Source: Saccharopolyspora oryzae (GTDB lineage Bacteria > Actinomycetota > Actinomycetes > Mycobacteriales > Pseudonocardiaceae). Taken from it: a DNA stretch of 37,367 nucleotides. A program made the position numbers and the translations under genes. The notes beneath the pieces were generated by a model. It was given only the letters and a program-made list of their open reading frames with translations. It ran no database searches and was not told the origin of the DNA. This document shows positions 14,643 to 22,195 of this stretch, in pieces (positions within the stretch are counted from its first letter, which is position 1; each line of letters opens with the position of its first letter). The DNA lies in NCBI RefSeq assembly GCF_027853915.1, contig NZ_JAQGLA010000074.1, positions 1 through 37,367 on the forward strand, written 5' to 3'.

Positions 14643-16541
14643 TCAGCGGCGGTCCTGGTACCTGGGATGGGGCCGGGTCTCCTCCTCCGGGACCTGCGGG
14701 GGTTCCGGGCGCGCGTGGCGCCCCGTCCCGCGGCGGACCGGTGGGCGGGGGCGGGCAGCGGGAGGTTGCTGGGGTTCCACCTCGCCGGAGAGGCGCTTGG
14801 ACAGCGCCGACTCCTCCGGGGCCGGGGCCGGGGCCGGACGGCGGCGCGGGGCGTCGATCGGACGCTGGGGCACCGCGCCGTTCCGGACGGGCGCGGGCGG
14901 TTGCTGCGGTGCGCCGTTGCGCCGGGGTGGGCGGACTCCGTTCGGCACCGGGGTGCCGTTGGTCGGCTGGTTGACGCCGTTCGGTTCGATGTCGCGGCGC
15001 GGCTGGGCCGGTCCGGGCGGGTTCGGCCTGGCTTCCGCGCGCCTCCTGCCCTGTCTGGCGTTGTCGACGTCCTCGGGCGGTCGGGCGGCGGGGTTCGGCT
15101 CCACCGGCCTGGCGCGGCGCGGCGGCTCGGTCCACTGGGTCTCCTCGCCCGCGCTCCTGCGGGGTTGGACGGTGTCCTCGCTCGGCCGAGCACCGTTGTT
15201 CCGAGCCGGTTCGCCGAGCTCAGCGGCGGGATTCGGCTCCACCCGGCGGGCGCCGTTCCGCTTCGCATCGACCGGCCTGGCGCGGCGCGGCGACTCCTCG
15301 TCGGCGGGGGCGTCGTCTCCGGCGCGGGACGAGGTGGGGCGGCGGCGGGCCGGGCGGCCGACCGGGGTGACCTTCGTGGTCGCTTCGGGCGCCGGGAGGT
15401 CGTCCTCGCCGGTCTCGTCGTCCGGCTCGTCCTCCTCCACCCGGTCCTCGTCGGCCTTCTTCGGCGCCGCTGGAGTCAGGTAGTGGCGGAGCTTCATCGT
15501 CGGGTCCTCGATGAACTTCCACGACAAGGTGCCGATCACGTACGCCAGCGGGGCCGCGCAGATCAGCATCAGCCACTCGTTGCGGACCCCGGCCATGGCC
15601 AGCAACTGCTGGATCGGGAAGCCCCAGACGTACACGCCGTAGCTGCCGTTGACCCACACGCCCGGGACGGTCAGCTTCGCCGGCCAGAAGTGCCCGGCCA
15701 GCACCACCGCGTAGCTGACCGCGAAGACCATCAGGAACGACGCCGCGATGCTGTTGGGCATCAGCGCCATCACCACGAGCCCGGCGGCCCCGGCCAGCGG
15801 CGACAGCGGGATCCGGTAGAGGTTGAGCACCACGCCGAAGGCGAACGCGACCAGGAACGCGACCAGCGACTCGACCGGGACGCTGAGCAGCGAACCCGCC
15901 GACTCCGGGCCGGGGATCTGCTCCAGGTGGCGGTCCCAGATGACCAGCGCGACGAGCGCGACCACCGTCAGCCAGCGGTACTTGTGCCGGCCCGCGCCGA
16001 GCGCCAGCAGCAGGAACAGGCCCGTGTAGGCGATCAGCTCCATCGGCAGCGTCCACAGCGAACCGTTCACCGCGTTCGGCCACGGGTTGTCCACGAAGAC
16101 GCCGGGCAGCTCGTGCTTGAGGGTGAGCAGGCCCGCGTTGTTGACGATGTAGCCCCAGGTGCCGTGCGCGGCGAAGTACTCGCCGGCCGTCAGGGTGGTG
16201 ACCAGCGGGCCGATGATCAGCGCCATCGCCAAGGTCACGGTGAGCATCGGCGGCCACAGGCGGAGGACCCGCTTCGCGGCGAACCGCCCCAGGTGGGGGT
16301 CGCGGACCCAGCTCTCCGTGATCTGGAAGCCGCTCATCGCGAAGAACCCCATGAGGACGCCTTCGTCGGGCTGCAGCGCCCAGTCCTCGGAGAACAGCAG
16401 ACCCGTGCCGGCGAGCGGCGAGCTGTGCCCGTAGATCACCGCCAGCGCGCCGATCATGCGGATCCAGGCGAAGCCGTGATGCGGTTCGGCGAACAACTCC
16501 GGACGGGTGTGCACGACCCGCGCATCACCCACCCAGATCAC
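14643..16541 (-). CDS. acyltransferase family 3 membrane protein with long disordered tail
   Basis: This 632-residue protein is an OafA/YrhL-type O-acyltransferase of cell-surface glycans or other acceptors. The first approximately 350 residues hold about ten membrane helices. The family's conserved histidine is in GALAVIYGHSSPL, with an R-rich segment SWVRDPHLGRFAAKRVLRLW. The last approximately 270 residues are predicted to be disordered: acidic first (EEDEPDDETGEDD), then Arg/Pro/Asn-rich with repeated RRARPVE/RPxEDVxN-like pieces. The start is GTG 16541; nearby GTG codons are possible, since no good ribosome site is visible. It ends 21 bases from the msrA start, so the two may be one transcript. 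Confidence 0.82.
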   Translation of the reverse strand: MIWVGDARVVHTRPELFAEPHHGFAWIRMIGALAVIYGHSSPLAGTGLLFSEDWALQPDEGVLMGFFAMSGFQITESWVRDPHLGRFAAKRVLRLWPPMLTVTLAMALIIGPLVTTLTAGEYFAAHGTWGYIVNNAGLLTLKHELPGVFVDNPWPNAVNGSLWTLPMELIAYTGLFLLLALGAGRHKYRWLTVVALVALVIWDRHLEQIPGPESAGSLLSVPVESLVAFLVAFAFGVVLNLYRIPLSPLAGAAGLVVMALMPNSIAASFLMVFAVSYAVVLAGHFWPAKLTVPGVWVNGSYGVYVWGFPIQQLLAMAGVRNEWLMLICAAPLAYVIGTLSWKFIEDPTMKLRHYLTPAAPKKADEDRVEEDEPDDETGEDDLPAPEATTKVTPVGRPARRRPTSSRAGDDAPADEESPRRARPVDAKRNGARRVEPNPAAELGEPARNNGARPSEDTVQPRRSAGEETQWTEPPRRARPVEPNPAARPPEDVDNARQGRRRAEARPNPPGPAQPRRDIEPNGVNQPTNGTPVPNGVRPPRRNGAPQQPPAPVRNGAVPQRPIDAPRRRPAPAPAPEESALSKRLSGEVEPQQPPAARPRPPVRRGTGRHARPEPPQVPEEETRPHPRYQDRR

Positions 16542-16757
16542 CCCATCAAGTCAAGGCCCCCGCCAGCCAGCACAACGCTGCGTAGCCTAGCTGGGGGCGC
16601 GGCGGTTCGGGACCCATTACCTCGTAGTGCTCACCACGACCAGAGCAGGCGCTCGATCGTTATCCGGCCGGTGCCCCGCATCCCCCCGAGCGGGTGCCAG
16701 AATGGCGATCGATCGCATGTGGGGGCGTTCGCTGAACATTCCGGGAAAGGGCGCATC
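16542..16757. promoter_or_regulatory. divergent promoter region
   Basis: This 216-base gap lies between the acyltransferase gene and the Gln/Pro-rich membrane protein gene, which run in opposite directions. It must hold both promoters. The ribosome site for the plus-strand gene (GGGAAAGGG) is at its right edge. No clear operator is seen. Confidence 0.4.
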
Positions 16758-18110
16758 GTGACCTGGCAAGACGAGCTGCAGAATCTCGACGCCGAACTCG
16801 CGGCTGGACGGATTTCCGCCGAGGAGTACCGGCAGCGACGAGACGCCGTGCTCGGCCGGGCCCAGGACGGGCAGAACGGGCCTGCGTCCGGCGGATTCCC
16901 GCAGCAGCAGCCCAATCCGCCGTCGGGCGAGCTGCCGCAGCAGCAGCCGGGCACGCCGTCGGGTGGCGTTCCGCAGCAGCAGCCGGGCACGCCGTCCGGC
17001 GGATTCCCGCAGCAGCAGCCGGGCACGCCATCCGGCGGATTCCCGCAGCAGCCGCAGCAGGCGAACCCGTTCCCGCCCGCGTTCAGCTGGGGAGATGCCG
17101 CCGCGCAGGGCGCACAGCAGCAGGCCCAGCAGCAGCCGAACCAGCCGCAGCCCGCCGCTTCCGGCGAGGCCACGCAGGTCGTGCCGAACCCGCTCGCGAA
17201 CGCATCGCAGACGCCGCCCGCGAACGACTCCGAGAGCACTCAGGTCGTCAACCTCAACCAGCAGCAGCCGGTCCAACAGCCCGTCCAGCAGCAGTGGCCG
17301 GCGCCGCAGCAGCCGCAGTGGGGGCCGCAGCAGGGTTGGGGCGCGGTCGAGAACACCGGCACCCCGTGGGGCGACGACCTGCCCGGCGGACCGCCGGAGC
17401 ACGGCGACGCGTCCTGGATGCGGCAGGGACCCGAGGTGTTCGACAACGCGGGCAAGTCCGGCAAGGGCAAGCTGATCGCCGGGCTGTCCATCGGCGGTGT
17501 GCTGGTGGTCGGCCTGGTCGTCGCGCTGATCTTCTACCTCACCAGCGGTGGCGACAGCACGAACAACACCGCCGAGCAGGAGACCACCGAGCAGGCCCCG
17601 CCGCCTCCGCCGACCAAGGAACTGCCCGAGCCGCCCGCGGCCAACCCCAACCCGCCGGCCAACCCGCAGGACGTGCTGGTCGGTCTGCAGGGCGCGCCGC
17701 ACCCGTGGAACGGGGCGCTGGACGTGCCGGCGCTGGAGGGCCACAAGGCCGGTCTGCTGCAGCCGAAGCCGGTGCTGGACACCGCGCTCCAGAACGGCCT
17801 GTCCGACGGCTGGTTCAACGGGACCGACGGCCCGCCGAAGGTCACGCTGCTCGCGCTGCGGATGCCGAGCCAGGACGCGGCGAAGACCGTGTCGGAGAAG
17901 TACATCGACGCGCAGCAGGGCCTGGCCGTCTCGGAGGACCTGTCGTACAAGGGCGTGCAGGTGGTCTCCACCGGCAGCACCTTCCGCACCGCGTACGTGG
18001 CGCACGGCTGGGTCGTGATCCTCGACGTGACCGGCGACAACGCCCAGCAGACCTTCAAGTCGGTGCTCGAGCAGCAGCTCGCCCACACCCCGCCGACCGT
18101 CCGCGACTGA
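16758..18110 (+). CDS. single-pass membrane protein with Gln/Pro repeat region
   Basis: This 450-residue protein has three parts. Residues 1-35 form a SHOCT-like helical hairpin (VTWQDELQNL, AAGRISAEEYRQRRDAVL). Residues about 40-225 are a Gln/Pro/Gly-rich cytoplasmic segment with four 12-residue repeats of type PQQQPGTPSGGF. A membrane helix at about 238-260 leads to a Pro-rich linker and an outer domain (about 305-450) of unknown fold. GTG 16758 has AAAGGG upstream; the open frame continues far to the left but without coding character. A strong terminator follows. The architecture suits an envelope protein whose inner part binds a partner, but the role is unknown. Confidence 0.82.
   Translation: MTWQDELQNLDAELAAGRISAEEYRQRRDAVLGRAQDGQNGPASGGFPQQQPNPPSGELPQQQPGTPSGGVPQQQPGTPSGGFPQQQPGTPSGGFPQQPQQANPFPPAFSWGDAAAQGAQQQAQQQPNQPQPAASGEATQVVPNPLANASQTPPANDSESTQVVNLNQQQPVQQPVQQQWPAPQQPQWGPQQGWGAVENTGTPWGDDLPGGPPEHGDASWMRQGPEVFDNAGKSGKGKLIAGLSIGGVLVVGLVVALIFYLTSGGDSTNNTAEQETTEQAPPPPPTKELPEPPAANPNPPANPQDVLVGLQGAPHPWNGALDVPALEGHKAGLLQPKPVLDTALQNGLSDGWFNGTDGPPKVTLLALRMPSQDAAKTVSEKYIDAQQGLAVSEDLSYKGVQVVSTGSTFRTAYVAHGWVVILDVTGDNAQQTFKSVLEQQLAHTPPTVRD
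16899..17042 (+). repeat. 36-bp tandem repeat inside the Gln/Pro-rich gene
   Basis: Four units of 36 bp begin at 16899, 16935, 16971 and 17007, and a truncated fifth follows at 17043. Each encodes PQQQPGTPSGGF or a close variant. Units 2 to 4 are nearly identical at the DNA level, so copy number may vary between strains. Confidence 0.85.
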
Positions 18111-18120
18111 CGAACGAACC

Positions 18121-18163
18121 GAACGGCCCGTTCACCTCGGCAGATGAGGTGAACGGGCCGTTC
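18121..18163 (+). terminator. strong terminator hairpin
   Basis: An 18-bp perfect stem pairs GAACGGCCCGTTCACCTC at 18121-18138 with 18146-18163, around a 7-base loop. It starts 10 bases after the stop codon of the Gln/Pro-rich protein gene. Confidence 0.85.
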
Positions 18164-18211
18164 GCTTCCCCAGTCCACACCGGACGCACCCGGCCTCCCG
18201 CAGGTGCCTGA

Positions 18212-18257
18212 CGCAAATTCAATGGAAATCGGACCTCTGATTTCCATTGAAATTGCG
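18212..18257. repeat. type B hairpin element, copy 1
   Basis: A 46-bp near-perfect inverted repeat with 19-bp arms (18212-18230 and 18239-18257, one mismatch) begins CGCAAATTCAATGGAAATC. Each arm contains a near-palindrome TTCAATGGAA, and the two centres are 24 bp apart. Related copies lie at 29782-29827 and 34531-34576. Confidence 0.85.
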
Positions 18258-18281
18258 GAAGTTCTCCACAGCCAGGACGAC

Positions 18282-18290
18282 CTGTCCACA
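18282..18290 (+). promoter_or_regulatory. DnaA-box-like site inside the repeat cluster
   Basis: CTGTCCACA differs by one base from TTGTCCACA. The flanking stretch (CTCCACAGCC, GGACGAC, TGTCCACA) is shared with the cluster at 34580-34610, where the box is exact. Confidence 0.35.
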
Positions 18291-18295
18291 TGCGC

Positions 18296-18352
18296 CGGTG
18301 TGTCGGGACCCGATGCGTCGGTGTGTCCGCACGTCCGGGTCCCGACACGCCG
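18296..18352. repeat. long GTGTCGGGACC inverted repeat
   Basis: Arms 18296-18312 and 18336-18352 pair over 17 bp with one mismatch and contain GTGTCGGGACCCG. A similar 12-bp hairpin occurs at 34615-34648 in the equivalent cluster position. Confidence 0.7.
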
Positions 18353-18373
18353 GGTCCCGACACACCGGGGGAC

Positions 18374-18435
18374 CGCAGTTTCAATTGAAACTGCGATCCG
18401 GCGTGGGTGGAGTCTGCAGTTTCAATTGAAACTGC
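18374..18435. repeat. paired-palindrome element (type A), copy 2
   Basis: Two perfect CAGTTTCAATTGAAACTG palindromes (extended to 18374-18395 and 18416-18435) have centres exactly 41 bp apart. The 23-bp spacer, read on the minus strand, matches that at 34690-34712 at 17 of 23 positions, so this copy is inverted relative to that one. Confidence 0.9.
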
Positions 18436-18444
18436 GGTGTGGAC

Positions 18445-18473
18445 GTCGGCGTGTCGGGGTCTGACACGCCGAC
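18445..18473. terminator. GTCGGCGTGTC hairpin, probable terminator
   Basis: A perfect 11-bp stem pairs GTCGGCGTGTC at 18445-18455 with GACACGCCGAC at 18463-18473. It lies 16 bases beyond the stop of the glycosyltransferase gene on the minus strand. Confidence 0.6.
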
Positions 18474-18488
18474 GGTGCGTGGGGCAGG

Positions 18489-21400
18489 TCAGGCTTCGTG
18501 GGTGGTGGTTTCGAGGAGGGCTCGGACGGTGGCTCGGGAGACGTCCGGGCCGAACTGGGCCGCGATCCCGGACTTGCCCGCTTCCGCCAGGCCGCGCCAG
18601 GTCTCGTCGTCGGTGAGCAGACTGGTCACCGCGGCGGCCAAGCCCGCCGCGTCGTCGGCGACCAGCACCTCCTTGCCGTGCTCGAGGTGCATGCCCTCGA
18701 CCGCCACCGAGGTGCCGACGACCGGCACGCCGAGGCTGAGGCTCTCGCCGACCTTGCCCTTGACTCCCGCGCCGAACCGCAGCGGTGCCAGGGTCACGCG
18801 GCTGCTGGCGTAGTGCGGCTCCAGCTCAGCGACCCAGCCGTGCACCTCGACGCCGGGTCCGGCCAGCGCGCGCACCTCGTCGGTCGGGTTGCTGCCGATC
18901 ACGTGCAGCACCGCGTCCGGGCATTCCTCCCGCACCAGCGGCATGATCTCGCGAGCCGCCCAGCGCACCGCGTCGACGTTCGGCGGGTGGTCGAAGCTGC
19001 CGACGAACAGGACGTCCTTGCGCCCTTCCGGCTGCGACGGGCTCCAGTCCACTTCGTGCACGTTGGACAGCACGCGGACGTCGGCTTCGGGCACGAGTTC
19101 GCGCAGCAGCTCCTGCTCGGCCTCCGACACCACCAGCGTGACGTCGCAGGACCGGGCCAGCCCGAGCTCCATCTGCTTGGACGCGAACGCCTTGCGGCGC
19201 AACGCTTCCGCCTTGGCCGCGTCGCCCTGCTGCTCGGCGACCTCGGCCTGCCGCTCCAGGCGGAGGAAGTGCACGTCGACCGTGTCGTAGGCGATCACCG
19301 CCTGCGGCGCGCAGGTGCGCAGCTCCTCCACCAAGCTCCACGCCACCTGCGGGCGGGACAGCAGCGCCAGCGAGATCTCGGAGCCCGCTTCGTGCAGGAA
19401 CGCCTGCTGCAGCTCAGGTGCCGGCAGGACGGTGACGCCGAGCTGCTGGAGCTGCGTCGTGTAGGGCTCCAGGTGCGCGTGGTTGGCCGGGAAGAACACC
19501 ACGCGGCAGCCGAGTTCGACGAACTGCTCCAGCACGCGGCGGATCCGCACCGAACCGGAGTCGAAGTCCGGGCGCGGCACCTGGTGGTCCTTGACCAGCA
19601 CGATCGGGCCGTGGTGGCCGCGGGTGCCGCGGTGGCGGGCCAGCCAGAGGTTGCGCGGCGAGGCTTCCGGCAGGTGCTCGGCGGTGAGCGTGTCCGCCCA
19701 CTTCTCGACGAACGCCTTGCGGTTGATCTCCTGGTGCTTCTTCACGCCGGTGCTGAGGTCGGTGCCGTTGGACACGCCCTCGTGGTGCACCACGACCACC
19801 TTCGGCTGCACCACGGTCCGGTAGCCGGCCGCGCGCACCGCGAAGGCCAGGTCGGTGTCCTCGTAGTAGGCCGGCGCGTACCGGGTGTCGAAGCCGCCGA
19901 CCTGCTGGAACACGTCGTTGCGGACCAGGATCGCCGCGCCGGAGCAGTAGTCGACGTCGCGGACCACGTTGAACTCGGCGCCACCGGGATCGGTGTTGCG
20001 GCCGTAGTTCCAGCCGTTGCCGTCGGCCCACACGATGCCGCCGGCCTCCTGCAGCCGGCCGTCCGGGTAGACGAGCTTGGCGCCGACCAGCCCGATGCGC
20101 TCGTCGGAGCGCATCGTGTCCATCAGGACGTCCAGCCAGGACTCGGTGACTTCGGCGTCGTTGTTCAGGAAGAACAGGTAGTCGCCGCGGGCGTGCTCGG
20201 CGCCGAGGTTGCAGGCGCCGATGAAACCGAGGTTGCGCTCGGCTTGCACCAGCCGAACGCCTTCGCAGGCGGCCAGTTTCTCGGCGCTGTCGTCCGGGGA
20301 CGCGTCGTCGACGACGATCACCTCGAACGGCACGGACACCAGGTGTCCGCCGAGGAACCGCAGGCACTGGCGGGTGTAGGGCCACTTGCCGTGCACCGGC
20401 ACGATCACGCTGACCAGCGGCTGGTCGCTGCGTGGCACCGGCAGCGGGCCGGTCTCCACGGCCTCCGCGACCTCCGGGACGCCCGGCTTGCGACCGAGGA
20501 CGATCTCGTACGCGTCGCGGCGAGCGGTCCCCCGCGGCGCCACGCGCTCCACGACCTTGCGGTACTTCGTCACCGCGCGCTGCACCAGCGCCGAGTTCTG
20601 CGCCGCCAGCTCGGCGTTCGCCGCGCCGAGCTCCGCCGCCTGCCGCTCGGCGTCCGCTGCGCGTCCTTCGAGCCGCGCGACGGTGTCGCGCAACCACTCG
20701 ATCCGCGCCGCGTCGCGCTCTGCGCTCTGCTGGCGCTCGTGCAGCTCGCCGCCGAGGCGGTCGAGTTCGGCTCGCAGCTTCGCCTGCTCGCGAACTCCCT
20801 GGTCGGCGCGCTGCTCCTCGCTCTTGCGCAGGTCTTCGAGCCGCTGGATCGCGGCCTTGAGCTCGTCGGCTTCGCCGCGGCTGCGCTGGTAGAGCTCGTT
20901 GAGCTTGGCGACGTCGGCGACCGCGGCGTCGCGCTGTTCGATGATCGGCGCCGCGTCCGCGCCGCGGCGGGCGAGGGTGAGCTGCGCGTCGGTGAGCACG
21001 GCCGCGGCGGGCAGCTTCGGCAGGTGCTTGTCGGAGGCGACGCCCAGCAGGTAGGTGTGCGGCACGCCCTGCTGGACCGTCCAGGCGTTCTCGCCGGGTT
21101 CGATGGTCTGCAGGCGGACGCCTTCGATCGCGGTGTCCGGGTCGCCGGGGTCGGCGGGGGTGAGCAGCGAGCCGACGGTGACGTTCTGCTTCAGCACCGC
21201 GACGTGCCGGAACGCGCCCTCCAGCAGGGTTTCGTACTCGTCGGCGGTGAGTTCCTTGACGTGGTACGGGTTTTCGTTGCCGTGCTCGTGGGTGTAGACG
21301 GCGGTATCCGGGGTGCTGCTGAAGAACAGCCCGCCGCGCACGAGGCGGGACTTGATCAGGGCCAGTACCGCGTCGTGGTCCTCGACGTGCTCGATGGCCT

Positions 21401-21731
21401 CGAAGCAGACGACAACGTCGAAGGGCTTGGCGTCTGCGAGCAGCTCGGGGTCGGTGATCGAGCCGACCTGGAAGCCGACGTCGCGGCTGCCGTACTTCCG
21501 CTGGGCGTGCTCGACGGTGTTGGGGTCGATGTCGACGCCCACCACCTCGGCGCCCTCGGCAGCCAGCAGGGCGGCGCCGTACCCCTCGCCGCAGGCGAGG
21601 TCGAGCACCCGCTTGCCCTTCACGAACCGGGCGGCCAGTGCGTAGCGGTGGTAGTGCTCGTAGATGACCTGAACGTCCTCGGTCCACGGCACGCACCGCT
21701 CACCGGTCCACTCGATCAGGCGCTCGTCCAT
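18489..21731 (-). CDS. methyltransferase-coiled coil-glycosyltransferase 2-glycosyltransferase 4 fusion
   Basis: This 1080-residue multidomain protein probably assembles and methylates surface glycans. Residues about 1-230 are a class I SAM methyltransferase (VLDLACGEGYG at 42-52). Residues about 260-420 form a Glu/Ala/Arg-rich coiled coil. A GT2 domain follows (about 460-710: PLVSVIVPVHGKWPYTRQ, VVDDASPD, FFLNNDAEVTESW). The C-terminal third is GT4-like (LFVGSFDHPPNVDAVRWA, GESLSLGVPVVGTSVAVEG). I place the start at ATG 21731 (MDERLIEWTGERCVPW), with AAGGA four bases upstream. The frame is open to 21857, but that part runs through a type A repeat. It faces the repeat cluster at its 3' end and stands alone. 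Confidence 0.9.
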   Translation of the reverse strand: MDERLIEWTGERCVPWTEDVQVIYEHYHRYALAARFVKGKRVLDLACGEGYGAALLAAEGAEVVGVDIDPNTVEHAQRKYGSRDVGFQVGSITDPELLADAKPFDVVVCFEAIEHVEDHDAVLALIKSRLVRGGLFFSSTPDTAVYTHEHGNENPYHVKELTADEYETLLEGAFRHVAVLKQNVTVGSLLTPADPGDPDTAIEGVRLQTIEPGENAWTVQQGVPHTYLLGVASDKHLPKLPAAAVLTDAQLTLARRGADAAPIIEQRDAAVADVAKLNELYQRSRGEADELKAAIQRLEDLRKSEEQRADQGVREQAKLRAELDRLGGELHERQQSAERDAARIEWLRDTVARLEGRAADAERQAAELGAANAELAAQNSALVQRAVTKYRKVVERVAPRGTARRDAYEIVLGRKPGVPEVAEAVETGPLPVPRSDQPLVSVIVPVHGKWPYTRQCLRFLGGHLVSVPFEVIVVDDASPDDSAEKLAACEGVRLVQAERNLGFIGACNLGAEHARGDYLFFLNNDAEVTESWLDVLMDTMRSDERIGLVGAKLVYPDGRLQEAGGIVWADGNGWNYGRNTDPGGAEFNVVRDVDYCSGAAILVRNDVFQQVGGFDTRYAPAYYEDTDLAFAVRAAGYRTVVQPKVVVVHHEGVSNGTDLSTGVKKHQEINRKAFVEKWADTLTAEHLPEASPRNLWLARHRGTRGHHGPIVLVKDHQVPRPDFDSGSVRIRRVLEQFVELGCRVVFFPANHAHLEPYTTQLQQLGVTVLPAPELQQAFLHEAGSEISLALLSRPQVAWSLVEELRTCAPQAVIAYDTVDVHFLRLERQAEVAEQQGDAAKAEALRRKAFASKQMELGLARSCDVTLVVSEAEQELLRELVPEADVRVLSNVHEVDWSPSQPEGRKDVLFVGSFDHPPNVDAVRWAAREIMPLVREECPDAVLHVIGSNPTDEVRALAGPGVEVHGWVAELEPHYASSRVTLAPLRFGAGVKGKVGESLSLGVPVVGTSVAVEGMHLEHGKEVLVADDAAGLAAAVTSLLTDDETWRGLAEAGKSGIAAQFGPDVSRATVRALLETTTHEA

Positions 21732-21815
21732 CGGGTCCTTCGACACGTACCGCAGGCTATCGCCCGGATCCGCGCCTCGTGGCGTTACGTCGGAACCTGC
21801 GCTGGTGCAGAACCA

Positions 21816-21874
21816 CAGTTTCAATTGAAACTGCGGATCCCAGGCACGGCGGAGCACAGTTTCGATTGAAACTG
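21816..21874. repeat. paired-palindrome element (type A), copy 3
   Basis: A perfect CAGTTTCAATTGAAACTG lies at 21816-21833. A second copy with one change (CAGTTTCGATTGAAACTG) lies at 21857-21874. Centres are 41 bp apart. The pair lies in the divergent region between the glycosyltransferase fusion and the two-component operon. The spacer has the same orientation as copy 5. Confidence 0.9.
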
Positions 21875-21909
21875 CGGTGCAGGACGGCCCGGCGGAGATG
21901 AAAAACCTC

Positions 21910-21933
21910 TCATCCGGGCTTCATGTCGTTCGT
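21910..21933 (+). promoter_or_regulatory. possible autoregulatory operator of the two-component operon
   Basis: TCAT at 21910-21913 and TCAT at 21921-21924 are 11 bp apart, followed by TCGT at 21930-21933. Direct repeats phased by about one helical turn are typical for OmpR-type regulators. The site lies 26 bases before the ATG of the first gene of the operon. Confidence 0.35.
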
Positions 21934-21958
21934 CCGGCCAACGGGACAGAGTGGTGGC

Positions 21959-22195
21959 ATGAGGTCGGTTCCCAAGGCGGTTCTGCTGATCGCGGCGATG
22001 GCGTTGCCCATCGCCGCGGTGCTGGTGAGCTTCGCGCTCACCGACGGACCGCGCACTCCTGAAGTGCCCGCCACCGTGCAGATCGGCAGTTCACCCGGGC
22101 CCGCACCCACCGCGGCACCGCCGTCGTCCGCAGCGGAGCTCCCGCCGCCCGCGCCGGATGACGACGATGACGATGACGACGACCATGACGACTGA
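21959..22195 (+). CDS. small exported protein with poly-Asp tail
   Basis: This 78-residue protein has an N-terminal signal or anchor helix (VLLIAAMALPIAAVLVSFAL). A Pro/Ala/Ser linker follows, and the end is a run of nine Asp, then His-Asp-Asp. No domain is recognised. It overlaps the start of the kinase gene by 11 bases, so it is the first gene of the two-component operon. The acidic tail would lie outside the membrane and could bind divalent cations. A link to kinase sensing is inference. An upstream ATG at 21923 is possible, but 21959 fits the signal peptide better. Confidence 0.7.
   Translation: MRSVPKAVLLIAAMALPIAAVLVSFALTDGPRTPEVPATVQIGSSPGPAPTAAPPSSAAELPPPAPDDDDDDDDDHDD

Noticed and set aside
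14055..16757. Long upstream extension of the Gln/Pro-rich protein frame
   Set aside because: It overlaps msrA and the acyltransferase in antisense and has no coding character; GTG 16758 has a ribosome site.
18374..18435. CRISPR array (18-bp repeats with 23-bp spacers)
   Set aside because: Only two repeats per locus, the repeats are perfect short palindromes, the spacers are related between loci, and no cas genes are present.
18498..21869. 1123-codon open frame opposite the glycosyltransferase fusion
   Set aside because: It is an antisense shadow; the minus strand encodes intact catalytic domains.
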